Shown: positions 48,880 through 59,328 of the stretch, one piece after another
Numbering within the stretch: position 1 is the first letter of the stretch
Layout: each line of letters opens with the position of its first letter
Assembly: GCA_037976565.1 (NCBI GenBank)
Contig: CP137675.1
Coordinates: 31,571,820-31,635,819 of the forward strand
Direction of reading: 5' to 3'
Length of the DNA: 64,000 nt
Source of the DNA: Mesocentrotus franciscanus
Taxonomy: Eukaryota > Echinodermata > Echinoidea > Camarodonta > Strongylocentrotidae
The notes under the pieces: model-generated
The model's input: only the letters and a program-made list of their open reading frames with translations
Told to the model about the DNA's origin: nothing
The model's database searches: none
Position numbers and translations under genes: made by a program

Positions 48880-51800
48880 TAATAATAAAAAATAGAAATA
48901 TAAAGTAGGACTACTATGCGTCGGTGGTTTTGTTTGTTGAATCTTTGATACTATACGGCATTCAAATGGAAATAAACAAAATGGACCTAGGCCTACAGTT
49001 TATAAAATGTTGGAAACAGCTTGCTGGATCTAGCCTAACTGCAGAGTTAAGTCCGAAATTGAACATTGCCGAAAGAGATTTTTGTCCGTATATCTCACAT
49101 CTTGAATGGCATTTGACGATGCAGCTCCTAAAATTGTCCATTTAATTCAATTTAAATTTCAATAATTTATTGGTCCAAAGGAAATTCGTTGCGTTTACAT
49201 GCATTATTCACGGAAAAAAATGTACATGTGACATGAAACATACAACATAAAACGAGTATAGAGAGAATTAACATAAAGCACTTTAAAGGTACTATGTCCC
49301 ATTTGCAGGCCAAAAAAATGAAAAGGTTAAATTCCAATGGCATTTGAAAGACAATACTAATTTAGAACTTCTGTCAAAACGAAAGGGCTTGAAAATGTCT
49401 TTTGTGGGAAAAAGTGACGATTAATTGTCAAATCGACATAAGTGACTATAATCAGTAAGTAATAGTCTGATTTTCAGACCCTTGTACCGAATGGTCGTAT
49501 GTTTGTGCTGCGCAAAGATTCAATCAGTTTAATTTTGGCCATTACAAGAAGTGGGTTATTGATGTAGACAAATGCTCATGTACCTTACAGCTCATTTATG
49601 TATGTTATTGCCAAAGAAAAGAAGTCAGTCAGTCACTCAATAGTGTCTGACAGTGAAGTCTATAAAGTAAACGGGTTTCCTTGCATAATTTGAATACTAG
49701 GACATTGCTAACGTTTAAAATTCACAGATAGGACATACATGACATATTCATAATTCCTGCAAAGTTCTACAGAATTTGATGTTGGCTGCAAAAGGGACAC
49801 AGTATCTTTAACATTCACATTATATAGATATTTTCTTTAAATTTACATTATATTCAATGTTTGTTCATATATCCAGAATAATTACAAACACAATATTACA
49901 TTGTAATTCTTCTTCTTCTTCTTATTATTATTATTATCAATATTAATATTATTATTATTGTTATTATTATTATTATTATTAGTTTGACTCATTATATCAT
50001 TATAATAAATATTGTTACTAAGCAAACAATAACTTACTACAAGCGGTTTAAAAATCATAAGAATTTATCCGAATTATTTTCTAGAAGGCGGAAAAATAAC
50101 CATGTATATATCCTAGTAAGTTACGAATAATGTTCATATCTTCTGGGGGAATGCAATACCCTATTCTGATAAATCCATAACAATTATTGTTCCTTTAAAT
50201 GAAACCTAAATGTAAATGCTGCATGCATGCAATATGAATAACTATTGAAGGCACAATGAAATAATTATTAATAGAAATGTAGTATATTATAACATGTGAG
50301 AATAAAATAATACAAAAGAGATTTTCTCATTTCATTTGAGAAGGGATGGCTATAAATATAATTGTCCTATAATATATATACAATAAGTTTTTGATCATTT
50401 CCTACAAGCAAATACGCAAACCATGCATTTTACATTTCATTCAACAGACGGATAGAGTAGGGAACAAAAGAGTTCAGGAACCTCGAAGTGCAGGTTTTCT
50501 TCGACTACCACTTCTTAGCCTGACATAATTTTCATTCAGGGGGTGACTTGAATCCCTTGACAGCCATACAAATGCACTTAAAATTCTCTTCAAGCGTTAT
50601 TTGTGGCTTATGCGCTATATTAATCGTTTTTGGCAAACTGTCGTATACGCCCATTTACGTTGCAGAAAAACCAATTTGAAAAAACATTGGTTTTTTTAAC
50701 TACCATTTACACTTCTGGAAAAACCTATAAAAATCGTCGGTGTTTGCTTATGCCTAAGTCACATAAAACCGATTTTCACTTCTACGGCATGTGCGGTCAC
50801 ATATTCTGCGGCACCCGAGAGGTGCCCGGTGAAAATTGGTCGAGTGAAAATTCAAGGTTCCCTTTAAAGTGACGGCCGAGTGCCGGTCGGGTGCCGTCCG
50901 GTCATCTTACGGGCTCCGTCCGATGAACAAGTGCACCCGATGGCTTCCGGGGCCCGGTCGGGGTCCTCAAGGCGCCCGGCTGGGTGCCGTGCGGTGCACT
51001 GAACTCTTTGTCCTCTGACATCCGCGCCTCCATTGAGAATTGACAGAAAAATTCATGAGGGGCCCCTTCCGGGCATCGTCCGGAGTCCGCACGGGACCCG
51101 TACGGTGCCCCACGGGCCCTTTACAGGCTTTCTTCGGTCTAACGGTCGGATAAAAACGCCAGGAGAATTGGGAGCAGCCAACTCAGCACCACGGCGCCGT
51201 ACGGCTTAAAAAGTGTCCCGGCGCCCGAAGGAACTGTACGGGAGCCGGCCGGGCACCGGCCGAAAATTCCCAAAATGTCTGTTTTTGCTCGCCGTACGGG
51301 CCCCGAAGTGTATATGTGAAAGCCTCATTATTCAGGTGTGTTTTTTTATTTTAGTTGTGCGCCTGCGCCACTTGTTGTTCCTCTATACATGCGTTTTTAG
51401 CACGGAATAGTCACGTGACCAAAACCTGAATATTTCACCGACGTTTTGAGTGCGAGCATTTTACACTGCAAAACCAATGGGGTTTCGGCCGGCGTTTTAA
51501 AATCCACACCCAAGAAGTGGGTAATTTTTCGATTTGGGTTTTACGTCGCGCCTAGCAACGGTTTTTGCTTGCAATGTAAAGGCAACTATTAAGAAAGAAG
51601 GCTTTAGGTTTGAAATCCAGTCGGCCATGTAATAAGGTGAAAAATATCCAAAAAAAAATCGTAAAATATTACTCAGTTATACTTTATTTTCACTCCGAAC
51701 TCTTTCTCTTTCTCTCTCTCTCTCTCTCCTGCACAGTAATTTATCCTTACCCAGTTGTGCAGTTAGTTCAGCAAGTGCCTTTTCAGTATTCGGCTCATCA

Positions 51801-52272
51801 AGACCTCGGTTGTCAATCACAAAAATCTTCTTGGTAATATCAGCGAATCTTCTGAACATGGTGTGCCCTCCAGCCTTCTCCTGAGTAGCAGCCTGCAACC
51901 ATTTGGCTCTTCGTAATCGCCCATGGGCAGCAAACTTCAGCGAATTGATCAATGATGTCTTTCCACATCCTGTTTGGCCAAAGATCCCTAATGATTTTAA
52001 AAGAGGATATTTTGTGTGTTAACAAAATATCTAGAAATTAATGATGTTATCGATTCATATTGTATTGCAAGAATATGTTTACCCTAATTTTTTCAAACAA
52101 TTGTTTTCAAACATTTATATCAGGTTAGAACTTTAGAACGTTTACCTATGTAAAGGTTTTCCGGGAAGACAACTCGCTCAGGACATGATGATGCTTTGCC
52201 TGGTTGATACTCCAACACTGCTTCCCGTATTTCAAGGATTTCTTCACGCAGCTCACTGTTAGATGCCGCCAT
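42431..52272 (-). CDS. GTPase gene A: P-loop GTPase with coiled coil and CaaX end
   Basis: Five exons give about 401 residues after one frame correction: 52146-52272, 51751-51987, 44474-44606, 43616-43686, 42431-43069. Exons 3 and 4 also occur at about 48.5 and 47.64-47.71 kb because of an assembly overlap. Domains: a short N-terminal helix (1-38); a G-domain with P-loop GQTGCGKT (46-53), DNRG (101-104) and THVD (198-201); a charged coiled coil from about 266 to 385; and a C-terminal CIIL (398-401), a geranylgeranylation-type CaaX box. The THVD spacing and following helices resemble IFI44-like GTPases; the rod plus CaaX recalls guanylate-binding proteins. Paralogue of gene B. GTP binding is strongly supported. 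A membrane-linked immune role is inference. Confidence 0.82.
43083..43125. repeat. (CA)n microsatellite beside an acceptor
   Basis: CACACA with GCGC interruptions, read as TG/GT repeat on the gene strand just upstream of the exon 5 acceptor. Confidence 0.9.
43616..43686 (-). CDS. GTPase gene A exon 4
   Basis: 23 codons, ARHDIDSNTTGLTKVVDFLH then GHQ, entering as AG|C and leaving as G|GTATAT. Same length and phases as gene B exon 3. Confidence 0.88.
44040..44290. mobile_element. hAT-related fragment with GGATCCGCCAC end
   Basis: GGCCACCGAAAATTTGCAAA, CGCTCAGTGGGG and CCTGGATCCGCCAC match, in order and inverted, parts of the element at 59,713-60,063. The left end and target duplication are not clear. 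Also present at about 48,060-48,295. Confidence 0.5.
44474..44606 (-). CDS. GTPase gene A exon 3 (intact copy)
   Basis: 43 codons plus two bases, starting GKRGYGSKVVWQGEKDEDEL and ending GCAVFVF, between a TTCTTTAG acceptor and a GTATTA donor. It contains the core strand CAVFVFR, equivalent to CVIFVFR in gene B. Confidence 0.85.
44775..44873. repeat. (ACT)n then (AAT)n microsatellite
   Basis: ACTACTACT followed by a long AAT run. The same tract is in the duplicate at about 48,788-48,893 with a slightly different length. Confidence 0.95.
45128..45200 (-). mobile_element. Possible LINE 3'-end
   Basis: On the minus strand, GCAACGAATTTCCTTTTGGA followed by CCAATAAATTATTGAAATTT resembles the conserved 3' end of CR1/L2-type elements. 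The body, if any, would extend to higher coordinates. A duplicate is at about 49,142-49,200. Confidence 0.35.
45899..45978. repeat. (TTC)n/(TTA)n microsatellite
   Basis: TTCTTCTTC then ATTATTATT runs. The duplicate is at about 49,906-49,982. Confidence 0.9.
46736..47235. other. Assembly gap, 500 N
   Basis: Exactly 500 undetermined bases, a conventional placeholder length. Open frames written across it are meaningless. The sequences on either side overlap each other (see the duplication). Confidence 0.99.
47638..47708 (-). CDS. GTPase gene A exon 4, second assembly copy
   Basis: Same 71 bases as 43,616-43,686 (ARHDIDSNTTGLTKVVDFLH). It belongs to contig 2; the matching exon 5 would fall in the N gap. 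Confidence 0.8.
48475..48606 (-). pseudogene. GTPase gene A exon 3, second assembly copy, frameshifted
   Basis: Equivalent of 44,474-44,606, but a C run is one base shorter (TTTTCCCTTG against TTTTCCCCTTG). This breaks the frame in the KVVWQGEKDEDE segment. Most likely a consensus or haplotype difference in the duplicated contig end rather than a true pseudogene. Boundaries are by alignment to the first copy. Confidence 0.7.
50790..51320. other. CpG- and GC-rich block in GTPase gene A intron 2
   Basis: About 530 bases dense in CCGGTC, GTGCCG and GGGCACC words in an otherwise AT-rich locus. Degenerate internal repetition; no protein frame. Probably part of a mobile element, with ends not resolved. 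Confidence 0.5.
51751..51987 (-). CDS. GTPase gene A exon 2, P-loop and G3
   Basis: Encodes GIFGQTGCGKTSLINSLKFA with the P-loop, then KAGGHTMFRRFADITKKIFV and IDNRGLD (the G3, DxxG). Donor GTAAGG. This segment is about 60% identical to gene B. A CT tract follows the donor. Confidence 0.9.
52146..52272 (-). CDS. GTPase gene A exon 1
   Basis: The ATG at 52,272 opens 42 codons, MAASNSELREEILEIREAVL onward to VVFPENLYI, ending ATA G|GTAAAC. The helical leader corresponds to residues 17-54 of gene B. Confidence 0.85.
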
Positions 52273-52740
52273 ATCGCATATACTGATGATCAAACTGAAA
52301 TCATTTGTTTAATGCTTTTGATTATCAGGCATTACTTCTCGCTATAAAAAACACTCATGCCGATAATGGTTATACAATTATGGGTTTATATAACGCTATT
52401 GGCATGAGGGCGTTATTTTCTCAGGTGACATAATGCTTTACCATATTTAGCGTTTGAAATAAGTGGGGTGGAGCTCGATTTGCATAACTCAGCCCCCTTG
52501 ATCACATGCCCTTATTTGGTATTTTCAGGTTGCACCAGAGCCAAAATTGATGGGTGTTAAGCATGTGATTTAACTAACCCTTCATAGTTCTAAGCATACA
52601 TACGGGTACAAAGATCGACCTGTTTAACTCTTTATATTCATGTATGCCCAAACGTAGTCAATACACAAATCTTATCTTGTTTGCATGAATATATTGTTGG
52701 GAATATAATCTTGGAATAATTTTTTTTAAATTTCTTTTCA

Positions 52741-53470
52741 TGAAATTGTTTTGGCTCGACATAGGGCGGGCGCCGTCCGAGTTTCGGTCGACGATCATTA
52801 GGTCTGTCGGTGCCCGCCCGACACCCGGGCGACGACACACCGGCCAACGCGCGGGCGGGCTCCGTCCTGCCTGGCGTCCTCCGACGCGTCCGCGCCTAGA
52901 ATGTATATAATAGGACACTTAAAAGTTGTACACATCATATTTCTGAGGTCTGAGAATATGACCAGCACAGCATAGCTACTTAGTACTTAGTACCGCCTGA
53001 CGGCGTCCCGACACCATCACGGAGCACGCTCAAAGCACGCCCGACTTTGTACTAGTCACTGCCGGGATAGGGAAGGGGGTCGTTCGAGTATCGTAGGGAG
53101 TCCGTGCGGTGGCCGCGCAGCTCTGCCGACCTCCGTCCGAATTTTAAAGCCCAAAATGATATAAAATCGTCGGATTGCCCCCCGAACATCGATATAATGT
53201 TTGACGATGCCCGAGAGATGCCTGGGTGATCTACTGGCGACCTGTTTACGAGCTCTGCGATCTAAAAATTCGCCATCGGAAAATCGCTAAATTGGGAACA
53301 GGTTTTGGTGCCCTGCGATCGTCTGCCGACCCCTAAAAAACGAGGCGGAGCCCGCAGTGATCGAGCAGTGATCGATCAGTGATCCAGCGAAAATGCCTTT
53401 TTCAGCTCGTATAGAAGTAGGGCGGGCTCCGTTTTTTTTTATACGTGACGGCCCCTTAAGAACATCGGCT
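52741..53470. other. CpG- and GC-rich block upstream of GTPase gene A
   Basis: Rich in GCCGTCCGAGT, CCCGCCCGAC and similar words. Begins about 470 bases upstream of the gene A start codon. It could be a promoter CpG-rich region or another copy of the repeat type at 50,790. No exon was recognised. Confidence 0.45.
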
Positions 53471-54385
53471 ATTGATCTGGGACCAGTTGTTTGTTATCAC
53501 TAATGTTTCAACGAGCGGTCACAAGCTGGTTTACGAAAATCATTGATGGTCGGACGATTGCCGTACGACATTCGGCAACCGATCGGCAATTGCCCTACAA
53601 CAATACTGATCACCAACTATAATTTTTTTGAAACTGGATGTCGATGGTAGCAGCCTTTCTTTTTGACGGGTGAGAGGGAGGGGTGTCAGATGTAAACCAC
53701 CTGCTGTAGTATGCCTGAGGCTTAAGTACCTTTACATGTGAGGGAGTAAAGCGACCGAGCCGGTGTATTTAGCTTTTTTTTAAACCGCCAAAACGACTTT
53801 TCATGCATTTTGACCCGGGAAAATTTGTAAAGGAGTCCTAAGAGGTAGAATTTCGTATTTTGAACATTGATAAAGGTAAAATTCTGTATTTTTTTATATT
53901 GATAAACGGTTTCACTTCTTCCTCAAGTGGAACGCAAAATCAGCGAAACCAAGGAGAACTCAGGTCGCGGATCTTAATAAGCAACCGAAAGTTAAGATTT
54001 CTTCCAATTATTGAACCTTTGTGAATTCTATTTCTTACGCTTGATACTGTTTACTCAGGAGAAAGGGGCACCATTTAATGGGCTTATGAATCTTACATAT
54101 AGGCCTTATATGGAGCAAAACAATGACAATCTATTTTTCTCTTCATCGTTTTAAAATGGTGAATTATATATTTATAAAGTATACCTACATTGGGACGTGT
54201 AAATATGAGACCCGGAATCAAACTATGCGGGAGAGCGAAGCAATCAATCTTCCAGATTTGGTTTCGCATTTTAAACGCTCAACAGCCCCCCCTCACTGCC
54301 AGGAAGGGTGTGTTTATCTCTGTAAAATAGCCTTCGTCTATGGAACCGGGGGCACACGTTAACACCCAACGAAGGTTCCAGTCAT
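53471..54385. other. Intergenic stretch, nothing identified
   Basis: No exon or repeat supported. Open frames are short and lack splice sites. Confidence 0.45.
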
Positions 54386-54454
54386 CCGCCTGGGATAGAT
54401 TTGAACCCTTGTTTTCGACAGGCAGACGCACAATATCGACTCAACTAACTCGCT
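54386..54454 (-). mobile_element. tRNA-like SINE fragment
   Basis: On the minus strand, GCGAGTTAGTTGAGTCGATA (A-box-like) and CAAGGGTTCAAATCTATCCC (B-box-like) are spaced as in a tRNA. The arms pair poorly, so it is a SINE head rather than a tRNA gene. Confidence 0.5.
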
Positions 54455-54492
54455 TATAAAGCTCTTTCACACACCGGATATTCTGTAGCCTC

Positions 54493-54596
54493 CCTCTGGC
54501 CCGTATACCCTCACTTCTTCTTACTCTTCATTGGGAAATTTTCTCTGCCGTGAATCGAACCCGGGTCTCTTCGCTGAGAACACAAAATTGCAGGGA
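54493..54596 (-). mobile_element. Second tRNA-like SINE fragment
   Basis: The minus strand carries CCCGGGTTCGATTCACGGC, a B-box-like motif at about 54,548-54,566, within a diverged tRNA-like context. The A box is weak. Confidence 0.35.
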
Positions 54597-55946
54597 TAAT
54601 TATCTGTCGGTCAATTATATTCACACTCGCATCTTTTCTGCCCCTCTCATGTATGCACTTCTGTCCATCCCTTCCCTTTCTCTCTCTCTCTCTCTGTTCT
54701 CACTCTCTACGTCCACCTCGTCCTCCATGTCCTACTCTGGCTATATTTCTCCCCCTGTTTCGCCTGCATTTCTGTGTTTCCCTTCTATTTCTCGCTATCT
54801 CTCTCTTTCTTTCCCCCTCACCCCCCCCCTCTCTCTCTTTAATCGTGCCCTTTTATTACCTAAATATCCAAATACATCTGGCAACCGCACTTATGGGTAA
54901 CACAAATTATGATTACCCTTGACTATGATTGTTAATGTCATGCTAATTTCCGAGTGTTACCAGTGAGCTTATTCCCAGTCATTCCTTTCACCACGTTCGT
55001 GTAAACGATATTATATGAAGTATGAAATGTCATGGGATCATGTTATAATTAATGTTTAATATCATCTCATACATTTTAGCTCAGTTTATCTTTATTACTT
55101 TATTTGAGAACGAGCAGGGACTTGTAAATTTACAAGTTGATGTATCTAATTCAACACAAACTCGCACCAGCCGTTTTCCGTTACATCAATGAGATTGATC
55201 ATCCTTTACATTAAGGAGTTATAAGGCCTTGGTTACATGAAGAATAAAAAACGCCAGATCATTGCACTGATATATCACTGGTGGCTCTGCTTTTTTGAAA
55301 ATAAGTGCATATTCATTTCAACAATATACCCCTTCATAGGCCTATCTAGTTTATTCATTCTTTGTCAAACATAAACCCTGCCCTCGAACTTGTGTGTTTT
55401 CAATGTGGGTGTTTCATTGTTTGCTTTCAGATATTTCTGGAATGTTTGAAGTCATCTCTGAATTAGCTCTAATTTGTACGTAGATTTATGGAAGCAAATG
55501 CAGTAGTTACTGTTAGAGATGAGGGTGATTGAATAAATTATACGACAAGGATCTACGTCAACATTTTATACAACAAATAATACACATCATAATGTAATCA
55601 TCCCCCTCCGTAACTTCGAAACATTATCAGACTGTTTCAAAGTTACCTCGTGTTGATAATCCCTACCGACGCCCTCACTCATGTGTATTATTTGTATACT
55701 GATTTGATGTAGTAACTGACGATCACTCTGCCTCACACTTTTGAAGCATCGTTATTGTAATTCCAGTCCATGTGGAGATAACATGCAGAATGGCCCTACC
55801 AGGGAGAACAAAATACTTGAAATGTTTAGGTTTTAATCACAGATTCATGTGTAACTTTAAGTTTAAAAAAAAAGGTGGGGGCAAATAGAGAGAAAGTTGG
55901 GACTATAAAAATATAAACACTGAGGTAAAAGTAAGCATACGATTTT
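54597..55946. other. Intergenic stretch with CT-rich simple sequence
   Basis: CT-rich simple sequence at about 54,675-54,845 explains the Ser/Leu frames. The rest, up to the gene B poly(A) signal, holds no supported feature. Confidence 0.5.
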
Positions 55947-55952
55947 TTTATT
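55947..55952 (-). terminator. Poly(A) signal of GTPase gene B
   Basis: AATAAA on the minus strand, about 110 bases past the gene B stop codon. Confidence 0.5.
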
Positions 55953-56061
55953 TCGTGAAATTAAGAACAATATTTATACATGTAAAGTGCTGTGCCAACC
56001 AATTTATGCCACAAATATGGCGCAGTATGTCAAATAGTTCTAATAATTTTAAAATATTTGA

Positions 56062-56741
56062 TCATTGTATTGGGCAGCCAGGGAGATTGATTACTGGTCG
56101 GAATCCATGACCCTTAGATCTGTTGGCCTCCATGATGCGCATGAGCTCTTCATGTTTGTCTGCTTCTATTTTCCGCAACTGTTCTTGGAATCGACGTTCC
56201 CGTTCTACTTCCTGGAGTTGCATCTCGCGGGACTCCAGCTTCTGTCGCTCCATCTGAAGCTTATGCTGCTGCTTCTCCAACTCCATCCTCATCTTATGAT
56301 CCCGCTCCTGGAACTCCAGCTCCATCCTTCTCTTCTCAAGGTCGTTCTTGATGTTTTCGATCTCTCTCCGCTCCTCCTCCGCCTTTTGCCACTCCTGGTT
56401 CTTTTCCGTCCTGTTGACGCTTTGAACCTCTTGACTTGATACCTTTGCTGTTGGAACTTTTTTCTCTGTCGGACTCATCTTCGCTTTGTCCGCCTTCTGC
56501 TCCAGCTCCACACGTTGGTAGTGCTTGAAGACAGCTGTATCATCTCCAATGGTCATGCATCTCTCGATCAGGTTCAGAAGAATCAGTTGGTACTGCTCAT
56601 CTAGTTTGGTCTTTTCGTTGGTGATGTTAGCGACCTCGTAGATGTCCCCAAATCCTGATACCCGGAGCACGGCGATGAGAACGTCGATATTCTTTCGCTC
56701 GGCTACATCAACGTGAGTGACGACAGCAATGGGATAACATC
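56062..56741 (-). CDS. GTPase gene B exon 4, G4 motif, coiled coil, CaaX
   Basis: Begins GCYPIAVVTHVDVAERKNID and ends FRPVINLPGCPIQ with TGA at 56,064-56,062. Intact, with no frame break. Confidence 0.92.
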
Positions 56742-58754
56742 CTACGATGCCATATGAGAAAAGCATAGGAAACTTGGATTTTTACAACCAACATTCGAAA
56801 ATATAAATGCTTGGATTTTGCATAGATCTACTTTAACATCTTTAGAAAAATATTGTTTAGTAGAAATTATTTAAAAAACGATTCATTGCATGTAGAACAC
56901 TATGAACTCCTTATTGTATATCCCATAGAAACCATGTTCACACTACGCAATACTTCAGTGTCATGTTCGCACATTTTACGAGATGACGGACAAGGCTATT
57001 GAAATTGCCTTTCGGTTGATATCTCGAAAGTTACTGCTACCGTGCTGTAAACAGAAAATTACCGTAATATTAATCTTTAAAAATGTGTAAAACAGAAAAA
57101 GAAAAACAATATTCATTCTATAAGAACAAATTACAGGGCTAAACGAAAATAAACCTGGAAGATACCTTGGTGTCGATGTAAGAAATCGACCACGAGATTA
57201 AGACCGGCAAAGTCGGGCTGTATGTCGTGAATTGCGCTACAATAAAGCAAACAAACAAACATAAACTGAGATCAATAAGAAGAATGTGATGCAACCAACA
57301 TAGTAATTTTTAGTCGGATTTCTTCCGAAAATGTCTTCTTGTCTAAAAAAAAATACAGAAAATGGATTTACTCGAAGTGTAATGACCATAAGACCAGCAG
57401 TCATACAAATGTTCTTTATCAATTATTCTTTGTCAGCTTATTCATACGAAAATATCCCTGGTCTATTTTTTTAAAAGCGGTGAATGAAAAATGAATGTGC
57501 ATTTTCTATTAGTATGATAATAATTCCATTCGTACTGCAATAATGGATAGCATTATTTGATTTTAATATAAATATACATTTTTAAATCAGGGAAATTTTA
57601 TTGTCCTTACCATTGTTTTTTCCATAAAATTTGTCAGTGATGTTACAACATCTACTTTGATAATAATGAACATTTTTAGACTTTCCAAAGGCGTATGGGA
57701 GTTTAATTCCATCTTGAAATGAAATCTTTAATTTGGATACTATATCAGCCTTTAAAGCAACCACCGTCCAACCTTTCATAGATACCTGAAAACGAAGATC
57801 ACACATGTAATCGGGTGTCCTGTGTTGAGATTTACTGCTGGTGGATTGGACATTTGTTGCTCTCCTTCTTGTACCCACTGCACCTGCTGACTATAACCGC
57901 GATGGCCATCTAAATATAAGGTGCAAACATAGTAGATAAAACATTTATTTTCATATTAAAGCAAATACTGCAAGCCTTGTGAAGGGCCGTGATGACGCTA
58001 ATGTTTATCGACAATTCCGGTCAGGAGCCCCTACCCCATACCCCCACACACACAGACACATACACACACAACATGTTCTAGCAATGCCTGCAGTAACGGT
58101 CAACCGTCTGGACTCAGACATTTAGCAGATATGTGAGGTAACAAAAGAACATGAGCAGAAGACAAGTAGGAAGTCCTGCATGTTAGTCCTTCATATAAGC
58201 TTAATCGCTTTGCTCCCTCGCATTTAATCCTCATCATTAGACCATATAGCTGGTATGACAAATGCACCCACAATGACTGAACAATAATCCATTGAAGACT
58301 AATCAAATTTTGTACTGACCGTCTTAACAACTTCAACAAATTTAACATACTTACCAAGTTGTGCTGCCATTTCACCCTGGGCTTGTTCTGCATTCGGGTT
58401 GTCTAGTCCTCGGTTATCAACGACATAGATACATTGGGTCAAATTAGCGATCTTTCTGAGCATGGTATGACCCCCTGCTTTCTCTTGACTTGCTACTTCA
58501 ATCCATTTTGCTTTTCTCAGACTGCCAAATGCAGCAAACTTTAGAGAATTTATCAGAGAGCTTTTCCCGCATCCAGTTCTCCCAAACAGCCCAATAAACA
58601 AATTTTCAGGAAATGTTATTCTGTCGGGAACGGTGACATTAATACCGGGTTTGTATTTTTGAACGATCTCACGAAGCTCAATTATTTCCGCTTGCATGTC
58701 TTCTTGGGATAACCCCGCTTCCATGTGATGTTTCGGATTTAGGTCTTTTGACAT
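56062..58754 (-). CDS. GTPase gene B: P-loop GTPase with coiled coil and CaaX end
   Basis: Four exons (58355-58754, 57786-57909, 57166-57236, 56062-56741) join in frame to 424 residues. Domains: N-terminal helix (17-36); G-domain with P-loop GRTGCGKS (58-65), DNRG (113-116) and THVD (207-210); a helical subdomain ending ERCMTIGDD; a long Q/E/R coiled coil (about 295-405) with EMQLQEVERERRFQEQLR; and a C-terminal CPIQ (421-424), which fits a farnesylation-type CaaX box although Pro at the first a position is less usual. Paralogue of gene A, in the same orientation. Its start codon faces the plus-strand gene at 59,329, 574 bases away. IFI44-like family membership is likely but not proven; function unknown. 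Confidence 0.88.
57166..57236 (-). CDS. GTPase gene B exon 3
   Basis: 23 codons, AIHDIQPDFAGLNLVVDFLH then RHQ. Acceptor TTTATTGTAG, donor GTATCT. Confidence 0.88.
57237..57785. other. GTPase gene B intron 2
   Basis: AT-rich intron sequence; nothing notable. Confidence 0.7.
57786..57909 (-). CDS. GTPase gene B exon 2
   Basis: 40 codons, GHRGYSQQVQWVQEGEQQMS onward to HPITCVIFVF, with donor GTATCT. Phases are identical to gene A exon 3. Confidence 0.88.
58355..58754 (-). CDS. GTPase gene B exon 1, P-loop and G3
   Basis: The ATG at 58,754 starts MSKDLNPKHHMEAGLSQEDM. A second ATG at residue 11 is possible. The exon spans the segment that gene A splits in two, holds GRTGCGKSSLINSLKFAAFG and VVDNRGLDNPNAEQ, and ends CTT G|GTAAGT. 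Confidence 0.9.
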
Positions 58755-59328
58755 AATACGGGCTTATACTAGCTCAGGTCTGAATGTTGCCAAATATTGA
58801 CGAGAAAGGGGCCAGCAAATCTTCGTTAAAACGCTTTGCTGCGATAAGGCACTGCAAAGAAAGCTGCCAGCTCAGTATACCATTGACCTTAAAGATAAAT
58901 TTCATAACCGCACAGGACTTTTTAACGAAAAGATTGCTTACAATAATCAGGTAAAAAGAGCCAAACAGCAAGATGAGCGATATACTGACAAAATCTTAGC
59001 TATACGGATATGCCTATGTTATAACGTAATCCCTATAAGAGGCGTGGCACATCTAGTATTATCGGTAGTCGAATTACTGCGCATGCTTGAAGAGGATATA
59101 AGTACCGCCCAAAGGCTGGGCTTCAACAGGCAAACCAACAATCATGTGATGCGTCGCAATCTCGTCCGCCAAACTTTACACGTTAACTATTAACACAGGA
59201 CACCAATCCACAAATTCATTTTTCTGCCGTCATCATATCTCAACGTTTCTTTCTCACCCGGTCCTGAACGGCATCGGGAACGGTATACCAAGCTTTTTTT
59301 GTAAGAGTAATCGAGAGAGTATTCCAGA
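58755..59328. promoter_or_regulatory. Divergent intergenic region between gene B and the plus-strand gene
   Basis: 574 bases separate the two start codons. On the plus strand, TGCGCATGC (59,078-59,086) lies just before TATAAGTA (59,097-59,104), a plausible NRF-1-like and TATA pair about 230 bases upstream of the ATG. A weaker AGTATATCGC on the minus strand near 58,980 could serve gene B. Confidence 0.4.
59097..59104 (+). promoter_or_regulatory. TATA-like box for the plus-strand gene
   Basis: TATAAGTA, 11 bases downstream of TGCGCATGC and 225 bases upstream of the start codon. Confidence 0.4.

Larger units (their letters stand above)
47236..50742. repeat. Contig-end duplicate, copy 2
   Basis: 3,507 bases, starting exactly at the gap and matching 43,209-46,735 end to end. 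Confidence 0.97.

Noticed and set aside
44908..49145. Identical 73-residue frames at 44,908 and 48,924 as a conserved small gene
   Set aside because: Their identity comes from the contig overlap, not from conservation. No splice or family support.
43209..50742. True recent gene duplication of the GTPase middle exons
   Set aside because: Both copies stop exactly at the N gap in the pattern expected of unmerged contig ends.
59221..59265. Possible interferon-response (ISRE) site upstream of the plus-strand gene
   Set aside because: GAGAAAGAAACG lacks the two-base spacer of the GAAANNGAAA consensus.
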